Shown: piece after piece, positions 1-10,698 of the stretch
How the letters are laid out: every line of letters starts with the position of its first letter
Position numbering within the stretch: the stretch's first letter is position 1
Source: Larix kaempferi
Taxonomy: Eukaryota; Streptophyta; Pinopsida; Pinales; Pinaceae
DNA: 64,000 bases
Assembly: GCA_027924585.1 (NCBI GenBank)
Contig: BSBM01000370.1
Span: 24,175,501 to 24,239,500 of the forward strand
Direction: 5' to 3'
Program-made: the position numbers and the translations under genes
Notes under the pieces: model-generated
Databases searched by the model: none
The model's input: the letters and a program-made list of their open reading frames with translations, nothing else
What the model was told of the DNA's origin: nothing

Positions 1-814
1 AAAATTAACAGAAAGAAGTATGATACTATATTATTCGTTCTCCAAAATGTCTCAGAAATCGAACCCCTGTACAATGTTTTGATCTTTTTTTTATAGAAAA
101 ACTTAGAGCATCTAGTCGTTAACTACCCTATCTCTATGAAAGTACGTGGATCTTTATCCAAATATCCAACAGAAATTCAGTACAAGTCGATGCCAATTCT
201 TCCATGGATCAGATATGTCGTTGATTCAAATTCGGGATAGAGTAGCATGGATAGGAGATCATCTGACTTACTAGAGGAATCCAGCAATGTGCCCTCTGCA
301 TGAGATATCCTTGCTTCTAATAATTCAGGAACTGTCGATGTTCAAAATTAGAAATGAGCTGCCAGCAAAGTAACGAATAGTTGCACATTAAAAGCATCTC
401 GAAACAAGTAAGCTCTAGCTAAGCAAATTCCAAAATTGTAGCAATAGCATCAACCTTAAGTTCGTAGACTTCATGACACCTAGAATTTTCATTTAAAATC
501 AATTAGAAAAGTGTTAATAGATAAACATGAATAATAAATAGGATGCCTACAGAATTTTAATTCTGCAAGTGTCCTTATAAAACACTTTGTAACTAAAAAG
601 CCAAAATCAAAATGCAAATGATTTCCCTGTATTTGTTGGTTGTTTATAATCCCTATAAGTTAGCAAAATTCAATTATCAAACAAAAATGTCATTTGATTT
701 TTAAGAAAATCGGGATTTTGGGGATGATTCAACAGAAACGTGAACCGAGACAATCCTCCTTGCTTCATTTAATTTGGCCTTAAACCTCACAGCCTTGGTA
801 TTAGCAATTATGTT
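1..814. other. non-coding flank
   Basis: AT-rich sequence downstream of the stop codon of the minus-strand frame at 815-2000. I see no long open frame, LTR end or RNA gene here. It may hold the 3' untranslated region of that frame, but no decisive poly(A) signal was identified. Confidence 0.4.
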
Positions 815-2000
815 TTATTTAACTAATTTTCGATTCTTCAACAGAAGACTCTTACTGTGAGCTTTATACTTGCGCTTCTTTTCATTCAAACGATTCCACT
901 TTTCAAACCAAGTCGTCAAATCAGTCTTTAAGCTTGCAATTTCTTCCATAGCAAAGATGTTAATAACTCGAGCTTCTTTAAGATCAGTCTCCAAAGACGA
1001 TATAACCTAAGCATGGGGTATTTGAACAGGTTGCTCTTCTCCTTCCACATTCGGCTTTTTAACACTTCCCACCCATACACACAGCTTTTGGTCAACTTCT
1101 TGATTCACATCAGGAATAGGATTTAATTGTTGGGCATTCGTAACCCGAGTCTCAGAGGCAGATTCATACTTGAGATCAAGGACATAAGGACCTACAGGAG
1201 TTTCATCTCACCGAGACTCCTAGGAGTCGCTCAATTTGACGACAGGGGCATCCCCTACAACTAAATCCCTGCTTGCAAGAAGCGCGGCCATCATGCTTCT
1301 AGTGGTTCGGCGAATGGCCTGATTACTCAGCACTTTACTGATCTCATCCTCGGTCGATTTTCTACTAACATCTGTCCCTAGACATGGAATGCCATCGTTT
1401 AGATTTGGTGGATCCACCATAGGTTTATTTGTTTCAGGCTGAGGATCATCACATAGTATCTCAGGATTTTCCTCACATTCAACTTTAGGGCCATCGTCAC
1501 TCCCTAGGGTTTGACCGTGTCTCTGTACCCCATCCTCAGGATCAGTTTCAGGACCAAGTTCACCAACCTAAAACTCGCCTACCTCAAACTCAATGCGCCT
1601 ACGTCTGGTCCTGGACCTTCTTCTAGGCCACTCGTCATTTAACCCAAACTCATTCCAGGCAAGGAACGATTCCCATGTATCACCCAACTCTCCCAATCGA
1701 TGCGAAATAAGGATCTTAATAAGACCATGATGGAACAAGCTACATTCTCTATCACCTACATTGTTCTGATATGCACAAACCATCTTTTGCAGGCTATTGA
1801 TAAAATAATATGTCATGTTTATGGGATGGCCTTTTAAAACCATTAATAGATGTATATGATAGAAATAGGTTTGAGACAGTTGACCCTCACAGTTGACATA
1901 CCTGACAATAATCCCAAGCAATGTTCTCCACTTCAATTTCAACTTTTGGGAAGGAAAACCCGCTTTCAATTCTATGTGTTGATTAGCGTTGGTAAGAAAC
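815..2000 (-). pseudogene. 3' part of a split coding frame of unidentified repeated plant family
   Basis: Read on the minus strand from 2000 to 815, one frame runs to a TAA at 815-817 but contains four in-frame stops: TAG 1568-1570, TAG 1220-1222, TGA 1208-1210 and TAG 1007-1009. The first part (about 2000-1570) is well-ordered, hydrophobic and Trp-rich, ending in an Arg-rich stretch. The middle is acidic and Pro-rich. The end (about 1010-815) is Lys/Glu/Leu-rich and looks like a coiled coil. The other half lies at 23907-24352, across the giant-LTR insertion. Removing the insertion and one copy of GAAAC gives 1,632 bp, exactly 544 codons in one phase. The domain style recalls plant 'putative transposon protein' or retroelement-associated families, but I do not recognise a specific product. 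The stops mark it as a pseudogene, or possibly an old element ORF. Confidence 0.6.
1996..2000. repeat. target site duplication GAAAC, left copy
   Basis: GAAAC lies directly before the TG of the first LTR and again at 23902-23906 directly after the CA of the third LTR. No GAAAC pair flanks the middle LTR (10699-15203), so only the outer ends were made by integration. Confidence 0.9.
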
Positions 2001-5000
2001 TGTTATCACATATATAGTAGCCGGGCTACCATACATTATTTTTCTCATTCCAGTACACTATTCAGCCAGTTCCCTTACATTTGAGATGCCGAGATGAGCA
2101 TCTATATTGGATCACTATCAGATTGTGGACAGCAGTTGCATTCCCCATGCCATGACTGAGTTTCAGGACACTCAGAGAGATGACCGATGTAGCCATTATA
2201 CCATTGGTACAGAGCAGTCAGTAGTGCCCAGAGTTACAGCAGCAGTTTCAGAGGATAGATGATGGTACAGGTTGATGTGCATTCAGGTATATGACTCAGC
2301 AGGTATATTACGGTGTTATGGTTAGATTGCTTTTATACTTATTCTTATAGCATGTCATAGCACTTAGTGTCATGATCTGGCGATCATATAGATACATGGA
2401 CCTGGTTGACCTATTATATATATATATTACTGTCCCTGCTCAGACTTATAAGTTCACTATTCATACTCATTGGTATTTACCCTCCTTAGGGAGAATAGAG
2501 GTGATCATTCAACCATACCTTGGCTTGCTAGTGTTGGCTTCATCTTTTCATTGTCTTCATCCATCCATGGCCTACCTTTTAGATTATCACCCTGACTTAC
2601 TACTTGACTAGTGGCATGGAGGACCTTTCCCCACTGTAGCCTCTGTATTGGATGAGCTTCCCTGTTTATTGTGTCTCGGCTCTGAGTTGGTGACAAAACT
2701 TACCTACGGTGAGTTGGAGTTCCTTGTGAATTCCCCCTAGTCATTAAAGTTGTGTTGGCTAAACCTGAAACTTTTAGTGCTGCCATGAATACAAAATCTG
2801 GAAAAATGAAATGCTATATCTTGTGTGTGAAAGAAATGCCAATTGAAAATGGCCATGAAAAATAAAATGTTATATCTTTTGGAAAAATAAATACCTAGGT
2901 AAACAAGTTGTCCATGACACACCTAGAAGTGCTCAGGTAAACAAGTGCCTTAAAAACACACCTGCAGCAGAAAGCCTAAAAATAAATGTAAATCTATGCA
3001 ATGTGTTTGTAAACACACATAGATCAAGGCTATGGAAACTTCAGGCCCAAAAAGCAATGGAACTTAAATGTTATATCTAAATAATTGCTGGCCTTGTTTG
3101 TATTATGGATTGTGCGCATCTGTGAAGGTGAATAAACCCTCTTTAAACAACTCATCCATTTGTGAGACACCGCCATTCCCTGTGTTATTGCTCATTCAGT
3201 ATATACTATGGTGTGTATTCCCTTTCCCTTGCCAAAGTGTCACAAAGTCAAGTCAGTCAAGTCATCCCTTGGCCTAGCCAGTTAATTTAAGCCTTCACCC
3301 TTCACTAGCAAATTGATCACAACTATGAAGTGAGTATGGTCCTGAAAGTCTAGTCTGAGTAATAATAATAATTAACGACACTATATATGTGGATTTAGAT
3401 CGCCAGTCATGATTACTCTGTGTTATAATTGTTATTCGAATAAGTTGTAGAGCATGTATTAACCTTGACACCTTGCAGCAGCTATGGATGATGGTCTGAG
3501 TTGTATTTGGTCTTGGTTAGACCTAGTTTGACCATGGAGGACCATGGGACATGAGATGTTAGACCTTATGATGATATGGATAGATGATATATGGTCTATG
3601 TACACATACAGGATGATTCTATGCAGCAGCTACAGGGTTATGATGATGATTCTTGGGATACAGCAGTGTTTGGTCATTTACAGATCATTATTATTGGCCT
3701 TGTTCCGGTACATTGGATATTTATTTTGATCATGCAGAGATTCATATGGTGTATGAGTACACATCTTGGATAGATTTGGACCTTCTGAGTCCAATGGGAC
3801 AGTTTGTTTTCAGTTCCGGGCACTTACAGTGATGATTGAGCCTCAGTAGGCTGTCCTAGTGCAGTTTTGGTCTGTTGGAGGCCCTGTCGGAGCAGAGATG
3901 ACTTTTATCCGGTTGACCTAGGGCGCTGATGATGGAGGGGGTGGTCCAGCCACTTGTTTTTACCATATTACCCCCCTCCCGGACACATTGGTGCCCTCAC
4001 CTTGACAGCGCCATCACTCCAGGAGGCTGTTTGGGCAGTTTCACGCTTCCCGAGGCATTTCAGGATTGGTAGAAATGGCTATTGAGGAAATCGATTTGGG
4101 CTACTGAGGCAAATTTATGGCATGGGATGATCAGTGATGATAGATCGGGACCTTTCACACCTTCTCCAGTAGTTTCAGCTTCATCGGGGCCCGCATCCAT
4201 CACTTATGGCATTTTCTGTGGATTTTTGAGGTCTTTTGAGGACCACGACTTCACTAGGGAGGCACGATTTGGTACTTTCATGATTATTTATTGGTTATTG
4301 TGCCATGGGGATTGACCAAGGAGGGATAAAATTACCCCTTGGACCCACCATGAGCCTCTTATGATATTTTGTCATCATGATTTGGTGGGATTCCCCTCTC
4401 CTAGGGCGACTTTGTCCACTTATGTTATATTTTATGTGTGATCCATGTATTATATTGTTGAGCTCATCTCAACCATTGATTAGACTTTTGTATCTTATAA
4501 TCTTAGCCACTCATTCAAAAAGTGGTTAGGGTTTTGGTGCCTCTCCTTCCTATTTAAAGGAGAGAGCCTCTCATTGTAAAGGGTCTTTGGCTCTTGGATT
4601 ATTGGTATAGAAAAATATTCTTGTGGAAATTCTTGTGGTCTCCATTGCATCTGGTGTTCTTAGATGGTGATTGGAAAGTCTATTGCAACCTAGCATTTGG
4701 AAATTGTGGTAAGATCTATCTTTTTTTGGAAATCATTGTTTGTCTACAGGAGGGCGACTTCAACAAGGGCGATTTTGCAAGGCTTCTTCAAATCGACTTT
4801 CTTGGCATTCGCTTGTATCAGGGGGTTATCATTAGTATCATTGTGATCTATGCTATCTTTCTGTTACTTCTTTTGTGGCATTAGTCTTATCTCTTGATGC
4901 ATCAAATCTGATATTGTTGACGTTTGTTGTGCAGGAGAGAGGGCGCATTGGCTTCTTGGACAAAATCGATTTGCATAGAAACTACCTCAAAGCTTCCAAA

Positions 5001-6505
5001 TTGATCGGGATTGCATAGATCATCATCATCAAGGCATCTACAAGGTTACCCAGGTAAGATCCACAGGTTTGTTTCTCTTTCCTCTATCCAATCCATTGAC
5101 ATAACTCATAAATTGTTAAAACCCTAAATATTTCAAAACCCCCATTTTACATTTTCTTAGATCTACTTAGATCTAGTGGGTTGTTGGGCATGATATTGAA
5201 AACCCACCTCTATAGCATCCACGGCATCCCGGATCTATAGTTTGGTGAGGATTGGCTTCCGTTTGACCCCTCTCCCAAGCCAACTTAGCTTCTCCCAAGG
5301 AAGGCGCACTTCACCATTTGAGCAAGTTGACCTAGATCTAGTTGATGGGTGTTTCAGATTCCACTTGATTTGACATCTACACATCAAATAACATACACCC
5401 AGGTTGTCCCTTTCTTGGAATTTACCTTGTGGGCCCCATTCCACATTTTAAGGGATTTAATCCCCATTTTGGACCACTTGGAATACTTGAACTCAGATCT
5501 ACTAAGATCTAACCGGTGGATTGCCATGAAATTATAGATCCATACTCCTACCTGACCGATCTACTAGGATCTAAAGTTTGGATGCCATCCGACATGATTT
5601 GACCCACCTAAACCCCATTTGAAGCCTCCTTGGGTAAAGTCGCACCACCTTGGAGAAGTGAGTTCACTCACTTCTAGGAACTGGGTACTTGAGATTATTG
5701 CAGATCTGAAACCGGAATAATTCGAAACCTAGGTCTAGACTGTCACTTTGTCAAATCTTGCCTTGGGGACTGCATTCCTTGTTTTTAGGGATTGTGGTCC
5801 ACTTGGGTTAAACCTAGATCTAGACACATTTAACCATCAAGACCTATACTGTCCACTTATCTCATGTTGTAGGAGTCCTAACCATAAGTCAACCCCACTT
5901 TGACTCCACTTCCCAATTCCCAAGGCACTGGTTTCTCTACAAGGTAATTCAACTTTCCTAGATTGTTGGATTGACTTGTGGTTTAACTTAGGCATGGTAA
6001 ACTATACCTTTGAAGACATCATGAACCATGGTCAAGCTTGTCTCATGTACTAGTTAGCCCCAATACAACCCTTTAACTATCCTGCATTGGACACGGTTCC
6101 CAAGGCAGTGGATCTTTTGACATTGAACTAGTACACTAGCCCTAGATCTCACTATAAACATTATAAGTCACTCTTACATTCAACTATGAACCAAAGCTAT
6201 ATCTATTGAACCCTCACTTGGCTTGTGACTTCATCCTTAGGTCTAAGATAAACCATACACCTAACTTCACTTGGAAATACCCTGATTTGGTGTCTCGGTT
6301 TTGATCTCTCCTATCGGGAGTAGATCGGGTCTCCCCCTTTGTTGTCTGGGCTAGATAACATAAAGCGAAGGTTGCCTCGACTGGCGTGACAACCATACAT
6401 ATTGGAGGTCGAGGTGATTGTGGTTGCACCTTTCAAGTTTCCCTTCCCTATTGCCATCCATGACTGGATCCATCCATAGGGGTAACTACAGTTTAGGTGA
6501 TAACA
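2001..6505 (+). repeat. giant LTR, copy 1 (5' terminal)
   Basis: This 4,505-bp LTR has TG...CA ends. Small ORFs of 60-96 codons recur in all three copies only because the DNA is duplicated; none looks like a known protein. A probable core promoter is at 4551. A run of short AGATCTA-type palindromic motifs lies between about 5155 and 6150. Splice-like signals occur in the presumed leader, for example an acceptor-like tract ending CTACAG near 4750 and TGTGCAG near 4935, with a donor-like CAG|GTAAG near 5055. About seven bases are private to this copy, including near 2256, 2449, 4168, 4632 and 5721. Confidence 0.9.
4507..4558 (+). promoter_or_regulatory. putative LTR core promoter with upstream inverted repeat, copy 1
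   Basis: CCACT (4507-4511) and AGTGG (4521-4525) can pair. Thirty bases after the start of AGTGG lies TATTTAAA (4551-4558), then a GAGAGAG-type leader. The same layout, with the same 30-base spacing, is kept in the diverged LTR at 63677-63727, which supports function. The transcription start is not known; a few tens of bases downstream of 4558 would be usual. Confidence 0.5.
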
Positions 6506-6508
6506 TTT

Positions 6509-6526
6509 TGGCGCCGTTGCCGGGGA
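6509..6526 (+). promoter_or_regulatory. primer binding site, tRNA-Asp type, internal copy 1
   Basis: TGGCGCCGTTGCCGGGGA begins three bases after the LTR end. It matches the complement of the 3' end of plant tRNA-Asp (GUC), including CCA, over 18 bases. This primer choice is known from plant Ty3/gypsy elements. Confidence 0.85.
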
Positions 6527-6851
6527 GGCAATAGCTTGCCCTAGTCCTTCCCGCATATACAAACGACACATATCTTGGTAGAAGAGTTAAATCTACCTGG
6601 CGACTCCCAATCGTGACTCCGCTGAGGAGCGAGCTCATTTACATCCTTACAACACGAGAAGTAAAGTAAACTTAGATCAAGTTGAAGGAACCCCAATCAC
6701 ATATCGTAAAAGAGATCCTAAAGCACAACCATCTAACTACCTTTGGAAATTGGTTAACGATTCTCCAAACAGAGCTTCAGGATCCCCTTTGATCGAGTCG
6801 GTTCCTCCCTCATCTCCTAGTTCAAACTTAAACATAAACTTTCCAAATCCA

Positions 6852-9800
6852 ATGGCCGGAACAAACCCGGGAAACCAGAATGTTCCTCCACCACAAGCTC
6901 CTAGGATTTTTGGAAGAAAGGCAAAACCATCTCCTTTAGACTTTTCCCAAATCCAGGGTGCACCCCATGACATGCCTGAAAAGTATTTTGAAAAGGTTCC
7001 CAGATTTGATGGAGTATCCGCTATATCAATTGAAGACCACATTGATAAAGTATGGGAACACATGGAAGCATATGGAGCATCTGAGGAAGATGTGTTCATG
7101 AGGGGTCTCCTGGCATCCTTGGAAGGAGATGTTAGGAAGTGGTTTGACAGGTTGCCTGCCTCATCCATTGATGGGTATGATAACTTTGTCAACAAGCTAA
7201 ACAGTGAGTGGTCCCGAAAGTTAGATGGGAAATTTCTCTTACACCAACTTTTTGACATCAAGAAAAGAGAAAATGAAACAGTCCATGAGTTTAACATAAG
7301 ATTTGACAAGACTGTAGCTGTTATCCCTGAAGAAATTAGACCAAAAGATCAAGCAGTTGTCATTCACTACTTGAATGCTTTTGAGGGATGGGTTGGTTAT
7401 CAGCTAAAGGATAAAAACCCAAATGACTTAAAGACCGCTCAATCAAATGCTAAAATGGCTGAACAAAATGTAGCATCCATGGGGAAACAAAACTTTTTCG
7501 ATCAATTCACCCCATCCACTTCCAGATCTGACCCTAGACTCCGAAAACCAAAGGAACCTGTGAGTGTGCCAAAGGAATCCAAGGACACTTTAGAAGTCAT
7601 GCAAGAAATGATGAAACAATTAACTGTCCTAACTAAGAATGTGGCAAGTTTGAATGACCCTGAGAGACATAGGAATCCTTATGGCCCTAAACCTTACTGG
7701 AATAATAATAGAAGGCCTGATGGGGATAGGGATAGACGACGACCTGAGTATCCAGAAAACTCTGAAAAGAAAGAAGTCAATTGGTGTGATGAAGAAGAAG
7801 AAATACCCTCTGACACCATTGACCATGATGACCAACCAGAAAACATCAACTTTATAAATAATTTATCTTATGATGAAGACTTTGGAAGAATCCTTTTAGA
7901 AGAAGAGCCATGGGAGCAAGAAGATGATATAGTTGAAGAACCTAGCTCCACATGTTGTGCCTTAGAACTCCCAAAACCTAAAGAGCAACCAAAGTATCAA
8001 ATCTACAAACGAGGAAGTACCTCCCAGCCTTCTTTCCTTGATAAAGATAAAAAGGAAGAAGAAGATCTTGCCATAGATGATTATGATCTTAAGATTGATA
8101 TGAAGAGAGAGTTAAGCAAGATAATGTGTAACATCCCTGTCACTGAGTTAATGAAGGTGCCTTCTGTTAGATGCCAAGTAGAGGAATTTTTCAATGGTAT
8201 TGGCCAAGAGAAAACTCCTGAACCGGTCCTTGAATCATGTCATATCCAAAAGCTTAGTGGAACACAACCTAGTGAAACAGAAAAGGATCCGCCAATAAAC
8301 ATCCATTCAGCCATTTATGAAAGAAAGAGCGGTGGTCACTCTCCCTTTTACCTTACCTTGCATATTCAAAACATGCTCCTTCATAACTGTATGTTGGATT
8401 CTGGAGCAGCAATGAACGTTATGCCTTTACAAGTCATGAAGGAAATGGGACTTGAAGTGACTAGGCCTTATGGAAATGTTTGTGGTATAGATTCCCGACG
8501 AGTACCGTCTTATGGCTTGATTAAAAACCTTAGGGCTGATCTTTTCGCATGTTCAGACATTTCTACTATGATGGATGTAGTTGTCATTGACTTACCCCCA
8601 GCATATGGAATGCTTTTATCTAGAAAATGGGCAGCTGGTCTAGGTGGATACCTTATGATGGATTTATCATTTATTTGTGTTCCCAACCCTGATGGAGCTT
8701 TGATTCGGGTTAACAGAGAACCTTGTTATAATGAGCATGTTGAATCTTTTGATGAAGGGTTGAAAAACACATATGGGGATGAATTATTAAATAATGCCAA
8801 AACTAACCTTGTTGAAGATGAGGATGAGTTATATGAGGTTGATCAAAATATGTGTATGGTCATGGAAGATTCTGATTCTTTTTGGGAAGATAAGCAAATG
8901 ATTGAAATAACAAGAACAATTGGAAATGAATTTGTTGAGGAAATAGATGAATTGAGAGGACATGAAAATCAACCCCAAGACCGTGAACAAAACAATGAAA
9001 ACATTCAAGAACCTTCTATAGAAGATCACACACTGGAAGGTGTTGAGGATGGCATAAGAAATATAGGAGGAGATGAAAGTTTGCTTGAGAATCAAGGCAT
9101 GGAACAAACTCCCCCAACAGAAAACCTTCATGATCAAACAAACAATGAGGAAAACATTGAAAACCCAACACATGAAGATGAATTTGATGATATTAGGAGG
9201 GGAGAAAGAATTCCTTTCACTGTTAGGGAATGGTTTGCCTTGACTGATCACAATAGAGAGAGAGAAAGCCAAGGGCTTGCACCTATTTACCCATGGGAAA
9301 ACAATCTTGCAACATCTGTTAGAGTTGAAACAAATGAAGAGCCTGAAGCCACTTATTATTCTCATACAGAAAATTCTTTATCTCATTTATCCTTAGAAGA
9401 CGGTAGCCTAATTCAAGTCCATGATAACTCTCTGAGTTGGGAAGAGGATGCCCTAATTAATGATGCTCCTGAAGGAGACTATAATCTAAATAACCTTTCT
9501 ATTTTTCAAACTCCTTCAGAGCCTCAAAGCCATGCTTTATCTACATATCCGCATATCCCTAGTTTCCTCCTACCATCTGAGTCATCTAGTCATGATCTTT
9601 CTCACATTCATACTTCCTCTACATTTCATCAAGAGTCAGTTTCTCCCAGATTGGAAAACATGGTTATTCCTGTTCCTTCAGGGGAAGGTTCTAGTCATAA
9701 CACTGTCATATCTAGAGAGCCACCTCCCTTGGAAGAACATAGAGACTTCTTAACTATAGGTGAAATTGTTAAAAGAGTTGTGTCTCCCCATGGGGAAGAG

Positions 9801-10217
9801 CCAAATGAGGTAATCCAAGAAACAAGAAGGGAAGTTAGGGAAGTCCTTGTTGGCACAGTTGCTATTTCCTTAGATGGTGGTCCACCCAGAATTGATGCAG
9901 TTCCTTCTAGGAGAAACTCGAGGATTGTCACACCTCAACTGCAAAACCCTGCCGAAATCCACCCCATGCCTATTCGTAACATTGGAATTATCCCTGAGTC
10001 AGTCAATAGAAATAGGTTTCTTACAGGAAGTCAAGTCATTATCCCCAACCATTTACTGCATATAATATCAGGACAAGCTAATGACTTATGGGTTGGACCT
10101 TTCACAGTAGAGCGATGCATTGATGGCATGTGCTTTCTGACCACTGGGAGTGGACGACGTATTTTATATCCTGTCCATCAGAGGGACTTGAGGGATCACA
10201 TCCCTGATCCCACATAG
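6852..10217 (+). CDS. gag-protease polyprotein with integrase C-terminal-like tail, copy 1
   Basis: The frame stays open upstream to about 6590; 6852 is the first in-frame ATG, giving 1,121 aa (product begins MAGTNPG). Residues about 40-230 resemble a retrotransposon gag (capsid-like) domain, with a Trp-rich helical stretch. No CCHC zinc knuckle is seen. A charged linker follows. Around residue 516 is LDSGAA, the aspartic protease active-site motif, and near 584 YGMLLSRKW, a typical second part of plant retropepsins. Residues about 640-990 are very acidic and low in complexity. Residues about 1059-1115 have W-x-GPF-x-V...PV...L spacing like the integrase C-terminal domain. No RT, RNase H or integrase core is present. 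It would form particles and process them, relying on a partner element for copying and integration. The frame is intact, with no stop or shift. Confidence 0.85.
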   Translation: MAGTNPGNQNVPPPQAPRIFGRKAKPSPLDFSQIQGAPHDMPEKYFEKVPRFDGVSAISIEDHIDKVWEHMEAYGASEEDVFMRGLLASLEGDVRKWFDRLPASSIDGYDNFVNKLNSEWSRKLDGKFLLHQLFDIKKRENETVHEFNIRFDKTVAVIPEEIRPKDQAVVIHYLNAFEGWVGYQLKDKNPNDLKTAQSNAKMAEQNVASMGKQNFFDQFTPSTSRSDPRLRKPKEPVSVPKESKDTLEVMQEMMKQLTVLTKNVASLNDPERHRNPYGPKPYWNNNRRPDGDRDRRRPEYPENSEKKEVNWCDEEEEIPSDTIDHDDQPENINFINNLSYDEDFGRILLEEEPWEQEDDIVEEPSSTCCALELPKPKEQPKYQIYKRGSTSQPSFLDKDKKEEEDLAIDDYDLKIDMKRELSKIMCNIPVTELMKVPSVRCQVEEFFNGIGQEKTPEPVLESCHIQKLSGTQPSETEKDPPINIHSAIYERKSGGHSPFYLTLHIQNMLLHNCMLDSGAAMNVMPLQVMKEMGLEVTRPYGNVCGIDSRRVPSYGLIKNLRADLFACSDISTMMDVVVIDLPPAYGMLLSRKWAAGLGGYLMMDLSFICVPNPDGALIRVNREPCYNEHVESFDEGLKNTYGDELLNNAKTNLVEDEDELYEVDQNMCMVMEDSDSFWEDKQMIEITRTIGNEFVEEIDELRGHENQPQDREQNNENIQEPSIEDHTLEGVEDGIRNIGGDESLLENQGMEQTPPTENLHDQTNNEENIENPTHEDEFDDIRRGERIPFTVREWFALTDHNRERESQGLAPIYPWENNLATSVRVETNEEPEATYYSHTENSLSHLSLEDGSLIQVHDNSLSWEEDALINDAPEGDYNLNNLSIFQTPSEPQSHALSTYPHIPSFLLPSESSSHDLSHIHTSSTFHQESVSPRLENMVIPVPSGEGSSHNTVISREPPPLEEHRDFLTIGEIVKRVVSPHGEEPNEVIQETRREVREVLVGTVAISLDGGPPRIDAVPSRRNSRIVTPQLQNPAEIHPMPIRNIGIIPESVNRNRFLTGSQVIIPNHLLHIISGQANDLWVGPFTVERCIDGMCFLTTGSGRRILYPVHQRDLRDHIPDPT

Positions 10218-10698
10218 TTGGGATCTCTCCGCTTGCATTGCCTGGTAGATTAGGGTAGGTAGGAAACCAAATAAGCCTACTTAGGCAGTAGTTAGTCTTT
10301 CAGCCATTGAGTCTGGCACCTTCTTAGTCTCTAAGCTCCTTTGTAAGCTCCTAGTTTAACTGAGTACCTGTCACTTTTTCTTTTCCTGCACAATAAATTT
10401 CAAATTTTGCAAATTATGTTAGTAGTTTAATTTACTTTTTGCATTTATACTTTATGCATTTATATTTCTGACATAGAGTAGATTTTATTTCAGTTGATTT
10501 TATATTCTTCCCACACATGCGGCATGAGGTATTTTCTTTAGATGTTTGTGAATGCAGAAAATAGGTTGCAAGAATAAAGCTGGAAATAAAATGGTAGAGT
10601 GCTGGATCGTGGATTCGAGTAGCAGAGTTCGAGGACCAGAGATTCTGAGGTTCTCAAGCGCTAACTTCAGCCGAGAACTTGTCCCAGCCGGAGCCAGA
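10218..10698 (+). other. 3' non-coding part of internal region, copy 1
   Basis: This runs from the stop codon to the middle LTR. The base pairs before the LTR (ending GCCGGAGCCAGA) are not a purine run, so no ordinary polypurine tract is visible at the expected place. The stretch is otherwise AT-rich, with no ORF of note. Confidence 0.6.

Noticed and set aside
2372-5537. Small frames of 60-96 codons inside the giant LTR, repeated three times
   Set aside because: They recur only because the LTR DNA is triplicated. None has a recognisable domain, and they overlap one another on both strands.
6737-7309. 190-codon minus-strand frame opposite gag, and the 178-codon one at 8829-9365
   Set aside because: Antisense shadows of the long gag-protease frame; no domain, and composition mirrors the sense codons.
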